Origin: Desulfobacter hydrogenophilus
Lineage (GTDB): Bacteria > Desulfobacterota > Desulfobacteria > Desulfobacterales > Desulfobacteraceae
NCBI RefSeq assembly: GCF_004319545.1
Contig: NZ_CP036313.1
Location: 3,536,501 to 3,600,500, forward strand
Length of the DNA stretch: 64,000 nt
Direction of reading: 5' to 3'
A model generated the notes under the pieces. That model was not told where the DNA came from, did not search any database, and saw only the letters and a program-made list of their open reading frames with translations. Positions 43,447 through 52,779 of this stretch are shown in pieces. The translations under genes were made by a program, and so were the position numbers. Within the stretch, counting starts at the first letter, position 1. Every line of letters starts with the position of its first letter.

Positions 43447-44951
43447 TGATCTGGGCACTTCTAATCCTTCCGGCAAGTCTTGGCCTTTTTTGTCTTTTAT
43501 CCCGCAGCAGCAACCTGTGCCGGTATCTTCTGGTGATCAGCGCCTTGTGTCATTCGACCATGGTACTTATCCTGGCCTGCCACCGGGAACAGACAATTTC
43601 ATCACAGTGGATCGGACTCGACGATGCCGGTCTCCTTTTCCTTGCTATTACCAGTCTGTTGTTTTTAGGGGCCGCTGTTTATACCTTTGGATACCTTAAA
43701 GCAGAAGGAGACAGCCCCATAAAGGACATAGAGGAGCATTTTTTCTTTAAAAACAGCCACAACGCTGTGTTTGTGGGCTGCATGCTCTTTTTTCTTGCCA
43801 CCATGACCCTTGTGACGGTGAGCCGTCATCTGGGCCTGATGTGGGTGGCCATCGAAGCCACCACTCTGTCCAGTGCGCCGCTGATCTATTACCACCGCCA
43901 TCACAGAAGCCTTGAAGCCGTATGGAAATATATCCTGATCTGTTCCGTGGGTATTGCCCTTGCCATGCTGGGAAACTTCTTTATTGTGGTGGCCGGAACC
44001 CACATTGAAGGGGCTGGGCCCCTCTTGGCCCTGGACGATTTAATCGGCCATGCCTCAAGTCTTAATCCCACCTGGATGAAGGCCGCCTTTGTTTTGTGCC
44101 TTGTGGGATATGGTACAAAAATGGGCCTGGCCCCCATGCACAACTGGCTGCCCGATGCCCACAGCGAAGCCCCCTCTTCCATATCCGCCCTGTTATCCGG
44201 AGCCCTTTTAAACTGCGCGTTCCTGGTGCTTTTGAGAATTCATACGGTGATGATCACCGCCGGACTGGGGGACACCAGTCGCATGCTTTTTGTCCTGCTG
44301 GGCCTTATTTCCCTTGGCTTTGCCGCCGTGTTCATCATCGGCCAAAAAGACTTCAAGCGCATGCTGGCCTACTCCAGTGTGGAGCACATGGGCATCATTG
44401 CCCTGGGGCTTGGCATCGGGGGCATGGGCATCACCGGCAGCTTGTTCCATGCCGTCAATCATTCTCTGATCAAGGGCATGCTGTTCATGACTGCGGGCAA
44501 TATCATGGCGGCCTATCAGACAAAAACTATTGCAGACGTCAAAGGCCTTATGTACACCCGTCCCTTCACCGCCATGCTGTGGCTTGCCGGTGCCATGGCC
44601 ATTGTGGGCATGCCCCCCTTTGGCATATTTTTAAGTGAACTGACCATTCTTGGTGCCATGTTGGACACTGGACGTTTTTTCGTGGCCGGGGCCTATCTGC
44701 TGGCATTGGGGATTATTTTTGCGGCCCTCACCGCCAAGGTGCTGCCCATGATATTTTCCCCGCCCACCGACCCGTTGCAGACTACGCCTGATGAAAATAA
44801 TGCAAAAAAATTATCGCTTAAAAAGGAACCGGTGTGGTCCATTGCTCCCCTGGCCTTTTTTGGTTTCCTTTCTTTTGTGCTGGGCATCTACATGCCGCCG
44901 TGGCTTTCCGGACTTCTGGACGGGGTCTCCCGGTCCCTTGGAGGACAATAA
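43446..44951 (+). CDS. Second antiporter-like subunit, HyfF/NuoN family
   Basis: A 501-aa membrane protein with the antiporter signature WVAIEATTLSSAPLIYYHRH, GYGTKMGLAPMHNWLPDAHSEAPSS and MLAYSSVEHMGIIALG. It would add a second proton/ion channel. The stop overlaps the next ATG. Membrane arms with two such subunits are typical of Hyf and Ehr complexes. Confidence 0.9.
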   Translation: MIWALLILPASLGLFCLLSRSSNLCRYLLVISALCHSTMVLILACHREQTISSQWIGLDDAGLLFLAITSLLFLGAAVYTFGYLKAEGDSPIKDIEEHFFFKNSHNAVFVGCMLFFLATMTLVTVSRHLGLMWVAIEATTLSSAPLIYYHRHHRSLEAVWKYILICSVGIALAMLGNFFIVVAGTHIEGAGPLLALDDLIGHASSLNPTWMKAAFVLCLVGYGTKMGLAPMHNWLPDAHSEAPSSISALLSGALLNCAFLVLLRIHTVMITAGLGDTSRMLFVLLGLISLGFAAVFIIGQKDFKRMLAYSSVEHMGIIALGLGIGGMGITGSLFHAVNHSLIKGMLFMTAGNIMAAYQTKTIADVKGLMYTRPFTAMLWLAGAMAIVGMPPFGIFLSELTILGAMLDTGRFFVAGAYLLALGIIFAALTAKVLPMIFSPPTDPLQTTPDENNAKKLSLKKEPVWSIAPLAFFGFLSFVLGIYMPPWLSGLLDGVSRSLGGQ

Positions 44952-46459
44952 TGATTTCTGAAGAAAAAAACGGGGAACGCCTGTCAGGGGACGTCGTCAA
45001 GTTGCAGGATCTTCCGCTTCTGGGTATTGAAGACTTTCGCTCCCGGGTCCTGGATGGGGTGAAGCAAGGGGGGCGAATCAGCTCTTTTTCCGGCATTTCA
45101 TCCGATGATGCAGGTACAAAAATACTGGTGGTCCTGGCCCATGATGAAACCGGCACCCTGGAAACCTTCACCACCCGGGTGACAAAGGCCTATGAGAACC
45201 TGACCACAGCCTGTCCCCAGGCCCATCTGTTTGAACGTGAACTCCATGAACAATGGGGAATCATGCCCACGGGCCACCCCTGGCTTAAACCGGTGCGCTT
45301 CCCCCTGGACAAAAAAAAATCTATTAAAAACCAACCCGTGATGGGGTTGACAGACTTTTTTACCATGCAGGGAAACCAGGTCCATGAAGTGGCCGTAGGA
45401 CCGGTGCATGCTGGCATCATAGAGCCCGGACATTTCAGATTTCAATGCCATGGCGAAACGGTTTATCACCTGGAAATCAGCCTGGGATATCAGCACCGGG
45501 GGGTTGAACAGGCCCTTAAGAGGGGGCCGGATTTACGCACGATTCATTATTTTGAAACCCTTGCCGGAGACACCACAATCGGTCATACCACGGCCGGCTG
45601 CACTGTTATTGAAGCCCTGGCCGGTATTGATGTCCCCCAAAGGGGCCAGATGATCCGGGGAATTGCAGCAGAGCTGGAACGTATGGCCAACCACATCGGG
45701 GACTTGGGTGCCATTGCAGGGGATGCGGGCTTTCTACCCACTATGAGTTATTGCGGCCGCATCCGGGGGGACGTCCTGAACCTCACGGCCCTGATCTGCG
45801 GCAACCGGTTTGGCAGGGGGCTTGTCATTCCCGGGGGAACCTTCTGGGATATAACCATGGATCTGATACCGGTAATACAAACACGCCTGAATGACATAGA
45901 AAAGGATGCCACAGGTGCCATGGATCTGATGTTCAACACCCCGTCGGTGCTGGCCCGGCTTGAACAAACCGGAAAAATTGAGGAAGAGATGGCCCGCACC
46001 ATCGGATTTGTGGGGCCTGCGGCCCGGGCATCGGGTCTGTCCCGGGATGTGCGCGCCTGCCACCCCTATGGCATCTACCACACACTGCCAATTAACGTCA
46101 TGGTGGAAACCTTTGGGGACTGTTTTGCAAGGGCCCATGTCCGGTGGCGGGAAATCCAGGAAAGTCTGGCATTGATCCGCACCTGGCTTGAATCCCTTCC
46201 TCCGGGACCCGTTTCCCACCCCTGGGAGGGAGGGCTTTGCCCTGGAACAACCACCACCGTTCTGACAGAAGGTTGGCGGGGTGAAATATGTCATACGGCG
46301 GCTACGGACAGCCAGGGGAAATTCTTATTTTACAAGATTGTAGATCCGTCATTCCATAACTGGTTGGGAGTTGCCATGGCCCTGCGGAACCAGCAGATTA
46401 GTGATTTTCCCTTGTGCAACAAGAGTTTTAACCTTTCCTACTGCGGTCATGACCTGTAA
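44951..46459 (+). CDS. NuoCD-like large subunit without NiFe cysteines (Ehr-type)
   Basis: A 502-aa protein combining a NuoC-like N-terminus (FERELHEQWGIMPTGHPWLKP) with a NuoD/HyfG-like domain (LEISLGYQHRGVEQAL). In real Hyf/Hyc large subunits, L1 and L2 each carry a CxxC that binds NiFe. Here the L1 position reads LAGDTTIGHTTAGC near residue 205, and the L2 position reads VDPSFHNW near residue 463. Both pairs are missing, so a NiFe site is very unlikely. This is the hallmark of Ehr complexes. The ATG at 44951 overlaps the previous stop by 1 base. Confidence 0.9.
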   Translation: MISEEKNGERLSGDVVKLQDLPLLGIEDFRSRVLDGVKQGGRISSFSGISSDDAGTKILVVLAHDETGTLETFTTRVTKAYENLTTACPQAHLFERELHEQWGIMPTGHPWLKPVRFPLDKKKSIKNQPVMGLTDFFTMQGNQVHEVAVGPVHAGIIEPGHFRFQCHGETVYHLEISLGYQHRGVEQALKRGPDLRTIHYFETLAGDTTIGHTTAGCTVIEALAGIDVPQRGQMIRGIAAELERMANHIGDLGAIAGDAGFLPTMSYCGRIRGDVLNLTALICGNRFGRGLVIPGGTFWDITMDLIPVIQTRLNDIEKDATGAMDLMFNTPSVLARLEQTGKIEEEMARTIGFVGPAARASGLSRDVRACHPYGIYHTLPINVMVETFGDCFARAHVRWREIQESLALIRTWLESLPPGPVSHPWEGGLCPGTTTTVLTEGWRGEICHTAATDSQGKFLFYKIVDPSFHNWLGVAMALRNQQISDFPLCNKSFNLSYCGHDL

Positions 46460-46635
46460 ATCAATGGCCCCGTTTGGGGACTTGTTTTTAATTTTGGCCA
46501 CATAGGACGCTTCATGGGGGTGTCAAATCTGCCCGCACACGGTGACTGAAAACGGGATCACGCCATTGGCCCACCAATTATGATGGCTGGCCGATGTTAT
46601 GAGCAAGCCCAAAAAGGATAAAGGAACCCACACAC

Positions 46636-47409
46636 ATGTTAGAGATACTCAAAACCCGACTCCAGCAAAAATACCGTACCATATCCTGGCCCCAGGGCCC
46701 GGCCCCGGCTCTTCCGGAACGATTTGCCGGTGTGCCGGTGATCCGGGGAAACTGCGCAAAGGACTGTACTGCATGCACAGCGGTATGTCCCACAGGCGCC
46801 ATCGTAATGCCGGATCGGAAAGATCAGTCCCTGGTGCCACCTGTTCTTGATCTTGGAAAATGTCTATTCTGCCGAAAATGTGAAACCGTCTGCCCCAGGG
46901 GAGTCATCTTTTTTTCCAACGCATACCACATGGCTGCGGTGAACAGGACAGATCTCCTGATTCACGAAAACATGCCCCAGCCCCGTGATATCCCAGTGCC
47001 CGGACATCATCGGATGTTCAAACGCTCTTTCAAGCTGCGCCAGGTGTGTGCCGGTGGATGCAATGCCTGTGAGGCAGATACCAATGTGCTTACCACCATC
47101 GGCTGGGACCTGTCCCGGTTCGGCATTGACTTTGTGGCCTCCCCCCGGCATGCCGACGGCCTTCTGATAACCGGTCCGGTGACCCGGAACATGAAATTGG
47201 CCCTGGAAAAAACTTATGCGGCCGTACCCCATCCCAAAGTGGTCATTGTCACCGGGGCCTGTGCCATTTCTGGCGGCCCTTATATGGATCACGACGAGCA
47301 GTACAACGGGGTTGATGACATCCTGCCCGTGGATCTTTATATTCCGGGCTGCCCACCCCATCCCATGACCATACTGGATGCTTTGCTTTTTTTTACCGGT
47401 AACCTCTGA
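46636..47409 (+). CDS. Fused 2x[4Fe-4S] ferredoxin and NuoB-like small subunit
   Basis: A 257-aa fusion. The N-terminal part has two [4Fe-4S] motifs: C40-x3-C44-x2-C47-x3-C51 and C76-x2-C79-x2-C82-x3-C86. The C-terminal part is NuoB/HyfI-like: C138, C142 and C145 (VCAGGCNACE), C209 (TGACAISGG) and C239 (IPGCPPHP), which should bind the proximal cluster. Usually these are separate proteins (HyfH-like and HyfI-like), so this looks like a fused electron wire. It is 176 bp after the large-subunit gene, with GGAA upstream of the ATG. No hydrogenase maturation gene follows. Confidence 0.9.
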   Translation: MLEILKTRLQQKYRTISWPQGPAPALPERFAGVPVIRGNCAKDCTACTAVCPTGAIVMPDRKDQSLVPPVLDLGKCLFCRKCETVCPRGVIFFSNAYHMAAVNRTDLLIHENMPQPRDIPVPGHHRMFKRSFKLRQVCAGGCNACEADTNVLTTIGWDLSRFGIDFVASPRHADGLLITGPVTRNMKLALEKTYAAVPHPKVVIVTGACAISGGPYMDHDEQYNGVDDILPVDLYIPGCPPHPMTILDALLFFTGNL

Positions 47410-47534
47410 TAGGGTATCCTTGATTTATCCCAAAAATTTTCGATCTGTACGAGTGGCACTAAATGGGGTTTGGGCAGTAACGGAACAGAAAACCGGGTTA
47501 AGCAATAAAACTCATATTTTTGCGTCCCTTGCTC

Positions 47535-49214
47535 TCACAGTCGCCCCCTGCGAATAATGGCCACCAACAGCCAGACACCCAAAACAGCAGCAGCAAGGAA
47601 TCCGGCAATGCCGATGACCGAGACCCCGAGAATCATAGGAGGGATCCGGGAGTTGAGTACAATGGCCGAGCCCAGGATCAGGGAAGCAATAATAATGGCA
47701 AAGGAGATTCGATTGGATGTCTGATCCTGGACCCTCATCAACCGTTCCAGGCCTTCTATTTTGATGGAAACCTTTATTTTGCCCTGTTTTATCTGTGTGA
47801 TAATCTGGCTTGTATCCGATGGCAGGGTCTGCAAAAGGGCAAAGATATCCATGGCTATGCTGGTGAACTCCCTGGAAAGGCGCGGTATTGAATACTTGCG
47901 CAAGCCAGCCGCCCTGATATAGGGCCGGGCATGGCCAAGCATGTCAAACTGTGGATCCAACGTGCGTGCCACCCCCTCAATACTGATAAACGCCTTTATC
48001 ATTAAAAACAGGTCCGGCGGGATTCTCAACCCGTGCCGGGCACAAAGCTCAAGAAACTGGTGGATCATACGGCTGGCATTGATTTCTTCAAGCTTTCTGG
48101 ACAAGTATATGGCACAAAATTGTGAAATATCCTTTTCCAGGGCTGCCATATTGACCGATTCTTCAGGCTCGGTCAGACGGCATAGCAAACGGGCTGTCTT
48201 CTGGGTATTTTTTGAGGCAAGCCCCTGGAGTAAATCAATGAATAACTCCCGGGTGGTCGAATTCACAAATCCGGTCATTCCGAAATCAATCATGCAGATG
48301 TGTTGGTTTTCCAGGATAAAAATATTGCCCGGATGGGGATCAGCATGGAAGAAGCCAAACTCAAATACCTGGCGCATGACAAAATCAGCACCTGTGCGGG
48401 TAATCTTTTTTCGGTCAAGGCCTGCCCGGTCAATGGCCTCAACATCATCGGCCTTGATCCCCCGGATAAATTCCATACACAGCACCCGTTGTGTGGAATG
48501 AGTCCAGTATACTTCGGGGATATGGATGGCCGGCTCTTTGGCAAACTGCTCTGCCATCTGTTCCATATTGGCCGCCTCCACCATGTAATCCAGTTCCTTT
48601 TCCAGGGACTGGGCAAATTCTTCAACGATTTTCACGGGTCGGAATATGTCCATATCTTCCAGGTTTTTTTCCATGACCTGGGCCAGATAGTGGATGATTT
48701 CCAGATCGACCTCAATTATTTTGCGGATACCGGGGCGCTGAACTTTCACAGCCACCGGTTCGTCCGGCGACAGTTCTGCCCGGTGAACCTGTCCGATGGA
48801 AGCCGAAGCAAAAGGGGATTCCTCAAAGGAATGGAACACCTCACTGATGGGTTTGCCGAACTCTGCAAGGATAATTTGTCCAACCTGTTCAAACGAAAAG
48901 GAGGGCACCTTGTCCTGGAGTTTGGCAAGCTCCCGGGTCAGATCCAGGGGGATCAGGTCGGGGCGAGAGGATAATACCTGGCCCATTTTAATGAAGGTGG
49001 GCCCAAGTTCCTCCAACACCATCCTGATCCGTTGATTCCTGGACAGTTTTTGATGGGGTTTTGAAAATGGAATTTTATTGAGATAATGATCAATATTCAT
49101 GGCCTCAATACTATTCTCAAATCCGTATTTGAAAATGATGCCGATGATTTGTTGGTAACGGACCAGATGCCGGTACCGTTTGGTGACCTTGGAAACGGTC
49201 TTAAAACTGAGCAT
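47535..49214 (-). CDS. ABC1/UbiB (AarF) family atypical kinase
   Basis: A 559-aa protein from ATG 49214 (a TTG at 49226 is possible). It has the ABC1 motifs KMGQVLSSRPDLIP (KxGQ), SASIGQVHRAELSPDEPVAVKVQRPG with the ATP-site Lys, FGFFHADPHPGNI and CMIDFGMTG. The last about 60 residues form two hydrophobic helices (ASLILGSAIVL, VIGIAGFLAAAVLGVWLL). The family supports isoprenoid-quinone/lipid handling. It lies 23 bp after a phasin-like gene and probably shares its transcript. Confidence 0.93.
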   Translation of the reverse strand: MLSFKTVSKVTKRYRHLVRYQQIIGIIFKYGFENSIEAMNIDHYLNKIPFSKPHQKLSRNQRIRMVLEELGPTFIKMGQVLSSRPDLIPLDLTRELAKLQDKVPSFSFEQVGQIILAEFGKPISEVFHSFEESPFASASIGQVHRAELSPDEPVAVKVQRPGIRKIIEVDLEIIHYLAQVMEKNLEDMDIFRPVKIVEEFAQSLEKELDYMVEAANMEQMAEQFAKEPAIHIPEVYWTHSTQRVLCMEFIRGIKADDVEAIDRAGLDRKKITRTGADFVMRQVFEFGFFHADPHPGNIFILENQHICMIDFGMTGFVNSTTRELFIDLLQGLASKNTQKTARLLCRLTEPEESVNMAALEKDISQFCAIYLSRKLEEINASRMIHQFLELCARHGLRIPPDLFLMIKAFISIEGVARTLDPQFDMLGHARPYIRAAGLRKYSIPRLSREFTSIAMDIFALLQTLPSDTSQIITQIKQGKIKVSIKIEGLERLMRVQDQTSNRISFAIIIASLILGSAIVLNSRIPPMILGVSVIGIAGFLAAAVLGVWLLVAIIRRGRL

Positions 49215-49237
49215 GGTCAGGGCCAAAGGCCTGGATT

Positions 49238-49540
49238 TCAGGCATCCTTTTCAAGTTTTTTAGACAACTCATCAATCCGGGCATTCAGTGTATCAACATC
49301 TTTACGGGTGGGCAGATCCAGGCGTTTGAGCACCGATTCCACAACCTCTTCCACTTTTTTATCAAGGCTGGATTTTGCGTCATCGTACCGCTTTTTACAC
49401 TCTTCTAAAAAGTCCTTTGCTTCTTTTTGGTTCATCTCAGACTGTTCGGCAAACTCCTTGGCAAAGGTCTCAATTTCTTTTTTGGAACGTAGCGCCATAC
49501 CCACCCCGGTGAGCAGACTATTTTTTAGGGTTTCAAGCAT
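49238..49540 (-). CDS. Phasin-like / coiled-coil protein
   Basis: A 100-aa helical protein with a hydrophobic start (LLTGVGMAL) and long Lys/Glu-rich coiled coil, similar to phasin-family proteins, which coat granules or interact with membranes. The ATG at 49540 is preferred to 49555 because GGAGG lies about 8 bases upstream. The partner gene is the ABC1 kinase, a pairing seen in other Proteobacteria. Confidence 0.65.
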   Translation of the reverse strand: MLETLKNSLLTGVGMALRSKKEIETFAKEFAEQSEMNQKEAKDFLEECKKRYDDAKSSLDKKVEEVVESVLKRLDLPTRKDVDTLNARIDELSKKLEKDA

Positions 49541-49570
49541 GTTCTTTTCCTCCATTTTATTTTTTAAAAC

Positions 49571-49605
49571 AAATAAACAGGTCCCGGAAAAAAAGTTCCG
49601 GGACC
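49571..49605 (-). terminator. Terminator after the acyl-CoA dehydrogenase gene
   Basis: A perfect 10-bp stem (GGTCCCGGAA and TTCCGGGACC, 49580-49605) with a 6-base loop. On the minus strand it is followed by TGTTTATTTG, a U-rich tail. Confidence 0.75.
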
Positions 49606-49652
49606 TTCATGGACCTTTTGGATGATCCCGCTACTATATACAGAAAACGAAA

Positions 49653-51500
49653 TTATTTTGAGCCAAAGGATACATCCAGTATATCTTCCACACACGTATC
49701 CCCTTCAAGAATGGCATCCATCTTACCATAAGATCCGGGTAAAAGTGTATTAATAAAAAATCTGGCCGAGGCTATCTGTCCTGCATAAAAAGCGGCATCT
49801 TTATTTTTGCCCGCCTTGGCAGCCACAGCTTCGGGATCAAGGGAACCCGCTTTTTTAGCCAGTTTAGGCGCGGCAATGCAGGCACGCCACAGATGCATCC
49901 AGGCAAAGGAAATATCGCCTGTGATTTCCAGGAAAGGATGGGCAAAGGCATAGGCGTTGAGCGCCTTTTCAGACCTTGACCTTGCACCGAGCTCACCGGC
50001 AAGGATTTCAAACCGGGACAAGGCAAATTCCATCTTTTCGGCAAGCACCGTGACGCCTTCAATCCCTTTAGCCTCATCTATAGTTTTTTTAATTTGATCC
50101 AGGAAATAGGCAAAACTTTGGCCTTTGTTCATAGAGAGCTTGCGGCCCAGAAGATCCATGGCCTGAATGCCGTTGGTGCCTTCATAAATCATAAAAATTC
50201 TGGAATCACGCATGAGCTGCTCTGCGGGAAATTCCTTGCAGTATCCATACCCACCGTAAACCTGGACACCGTGGGAGCAGACTTCCAGGGCCTTATCCGT
50301 GATATAGCCTTTTACAATGGGGGTTAGCACCTCAATTAAAGCCGCGGTATCGGCCTTTAATGTCTCATCATCGGTGGTGTGAACAATGTCCTCGCATTTG
50401 GCATAGTAATAGTGCAGGGAGCGCATACCTTCGGTGTATACTTTCATGTTTAACAACTGGCGTTTAACATCCGGGTGGTTGATGATGGTTACGTTTTTGG
50501 CCGTGGCATCCTTGCCCGCTGTAAGATGCCGGCCCTGTACCCGGGTCCTGGCGTAATCCAGGGCGTTCATATAAGCAGCGGACGCCACGGCAAAGCCTTG
50601 CATACCCACAAACGCCCTGGATTCGTTCATCATTTTAAACATTTCGGGCATGCCCTTGTTTTCTTCGCCGAGAAGGGTGCCGATACAAGCTCCTTTGTCT
50701 CCCAAAGCCAGGGTGCAGGTGGCATTACCGTGAATGCCCATCTTTTCTTCGAGGCCCGTGCATACCACATTGTTGAATTCACCTAGGGAGCCGTCTTCAT
50801 TGACCAGGTATTTGGGTACCAGGAACAATGAGATTCCCCGGGTACCGGCAGGTGCACCCTCAATACGGGCAAGGACCGGATGGATGATGTTATCGCAAAG
50901 ATCGTGTTCGCCTGCAGAGATGAAAATCTTTGTGCCCTGGATTGTATAGGTGCCGTCATCATTTCGGGTAGCTGTGGTGGTCAAGGCCCCCACGTCGGAA
51001 CCGGCTTCGGGTTCCGTCAGAAGCATGGTGCCGCCCCACTGGCCTGCAAACATTTTTTTCATGTACAGTTTTTTCTGGGTCTCATCACCAAAGGCTTCCA
51101 CCAGCTTGGCTGCGCCGTGGGTCATGCCGTAATACAGCATAAAGGCCGAGTTGGCGCCCACCATATATTCCAGGGCTGCACACCCCACGGTTCTGGGCAT
51201 GCCCTGGCCGCCCACATCCGGATCATCGCACATGGCCAGCCATTCACCTTCGCAAAACAGCTTCCACGCCCGCTTAAAGGATGCAGGCGTGGTCACTTTA
51301 CCGTTCTCAAGGGTGCAGCCGATTTCATCCCCGTCCTTGAATGTGGGCAGGATTTCCTTAATGGCAAGGGTCCTTGCCTCCGAGACGATCAGGTCAATGG
51401 TCTTTTTATTAAATTCTTCAAATAACTCATGGTCAACCGTTCCAATTTGTTCATGCAATACAAAATCGACGTCGCGTCTGTCTGAGATTGCCTGTGCCAT
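49653..51500 (-). CDS. Acyl-CoA dehydrogenase (large, C-terminal-extension type)
   Basis: A 615-aa flavoprotein, longer than the usual 380-400 aa because of a C-terminal extension. Motifs: MLLTEPEAGSDVGAL (FAD/substrate region), GTKIFISAGEHDL, the catalytic Glu of YEGTNGIQAMD near residue 445, and MLYYGMTHGAAKLV. The reaction is alpha,beta-dehydrogenation of an acyl-CoA; exact chain length is not readable. It is monocistronic, with RBS AAGGAAAT 7 bases before the ATG. Confidence 0.95.
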   Translation of the reverse strand: MAQAISDRRDVDFVLHEQIGTVDHELFEEFNKKTIDLIVSEARTLAIKEILPTFKDGDEIGCTLENGKVTTPASFKRAWKLFCEGEWLAMCDDPDVGGQGMPRTVGCAALEYMVGANSAFMLYYGMTHGAAKLVEAFGDETQKKLYMKKMFAGQWGGTMLLTEPEAGSDVGALTTTATRNDDGTYTIQGTKIFISAGEHDLCDNIIHPVLARIEGAPAGTRGISLFLVPKYLVNEDGSLGEFNNVVCTGLEEKMGIHGNATCTLALGDKGACIGTLLGEENKGMPEMFKMMNESRAFVGMQGFAVASAAYMNALDYARTRVQGRHLTAGKDATAKNVTIINHPDVKRQLLNMKVYTEGMRSLHYYYAKCEDIVHTTDDETLKADTAALIEVLTPIVKGYITDKALEVCSHGVQVYGGYGYCKEFPAEQLMRDSRIFMIYEGTNGIQAMDLLGRKLSMNKGQSFAYFLDQIKKTIDEAKGIEGVTVLAEKMEFALSRFEILAGELGARSRSEKALNAYAFAHPFLEITGDISFAWMHLWRACIAAPKLAKKAGSLDPEAVAAKAGKNKDAAFYAGQIASARFFINTLLPGSYGKMDAILEGDTCVEDILDVSFGSK

Positions 51501-51900
51501 ATTATCATTTCCTTTTTCAAACTATGTTTTATAAGAAAGTCTGTGTAATCTACACGGATCTTTCAACTTTTATTGTCGGCTGAACCTGGACGTTGATAAG
51601 GCCAGGTAAGCCCGGGACAGTTATATGGGTATGTGTTGCGCACAACAACATGCCAGCTTACGAAAAGCATGGTATATGTAGTATAAAAAATTTGATATTT
51701 CCAAATCTTTTTATAAAATAATTTACCTAAAATTCAAAAATTATTTTCTTATGCCGGCATTTATTAATACAACAAGGTTTTAATATGGTTGTTTTTTTGC
51801 TAAATTTGCTAAAATAATATTGGGTTTTGGCCCGATTTCATATGAGTCTAAAATATTAATTCTATAAACTAAATGTCTAATCAATGGATACAAAAGACGC
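51501..51900. other. AT-rich divergent intergenic region
   Basis: Contains the upstream regions of the acyl-CoA dehydrogenase (minus) and MBL-fold (plus) genes. I see no clear -35/-10 pair for the latter and no strong ribosome site before its ATG; a near-palindrome TGTTGCGCACAACA lies at about 51640. Confidence 0.35.
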
Positions 51901-52740
51901 ATGCGAATAAAATGTTGGGGATCCAGGGGATCAATCTGTGTATCAGGGCAACAATATGTTAGATACGGCGGCGATACCACCTGTTTTGAAATCCAGGCGA
52001 ATTCCGGTGAAATTGTGATCATTGACGCGGGTACCGGTATCCGCAGGCTTGGTAAGCGTCTGGTCCAAAAAAAAATTAAGACATGCTATCTGATTTTGAC
52101 CCATACTCACTGGGATCACATTATTGGTCTGCCCTTTTTTCATCCTTTGCTTTATGCGGACACAACGGTTCACATCCAGAACCGTACCTTTGCCGGACTG
52201 ACCACACGAAAGGTTATTGAACAGGTAATGTGTATGCCTTTTTTCCCCGTAGAATTAACTGCTTACAACGCCGACATCCGGTTTGATTCATCCTTGAACA
52301 ATCGTTTTTCCATCGGCAGCCTGGATATTGAAACCATTCCCACCTCCCATTCCCAAAACAGCATGGGGTACAGGTTTACGGAAAATGGGAAAACATTTGT
52401 GTTTCTTACGGACAATGAACTGGGATATACCCATTCCCAGGGCAGAAGCGTCGAAGAATACATTGACTTCTCAAAGGATGCAGATGTACTGTTCCATGAC
52501 ACCGAATACACGGATGATGAATACTTGAAGAGGACCGGTTGGGGTCACTCCCGCCTGTCCGATGTTCTGGCGTTAAGCCGGAGAGCATCTGTGGGGCAGC
52601 TCGGCTTGATCCATATCAACCAGGACAGGACCGATGACCAGGTGGATGCCATGGTTGACCAGTGCCGTCGTTTTTTCAATGATAATCACCTTTCCACCTC
52701 CTGTTATGCCGTTTCGACGGATTTTGAAATCTTTTTATAG
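51901..52740 (+). CDS. Metallo-beta-lactamase-fold hydrolase (PhnP-like)
   Basis: A 279-aa protein starting with MRIKCWGSRGSICVSGQQYVRYGGDTTC, the typical start of PhnP/RNase Z-like MBL proteins. Zinc-ligand motifs: HTHWDH near residue 68, TSHSQNSMGYRF, and HDTEYTDDEY. Substrate is unknown; a phosphodiesterase-like activity is possible. Confidence 0.9.
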   Translation: MRIKCWGSRGSICVSGQQYVRYGGDTTCFEIQANSGEIVIIDAGTGIRRLGKRLVQKKIKTCYLILTHTHWDHIIGLPFFHPLLYADTTVHIQNRTFAGLTTRKVIEQVMCMPFFPVELTAYNADIRFDSSLNNRFSIGSLDIETIPTSHSQNSMGYRFTENGKTFVFLTDNELGYTHSQGRSVEEYIDFSKDADVLFHDTEYTDDEYLKRTGWGHSRLSDVLALSRRASVGQLGLIHINQDRTDDQVDAMVDQCRRFFNDNHLSTSCYAVSTDFEIFL

Positions 52741-52779
52741 TACTCATGTAAAATTTGACGACACTTTTGGTTCTTAATT

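Noticed and set aside
39920..47409. Energy-converting [NiFe] hydrogenase or formate hydrogenlyase
   Set aside because: The large subunit lacks both CxxC metal-binding pairs and no formate dehydrogenase, peptidase or hyp gene is present in the window.
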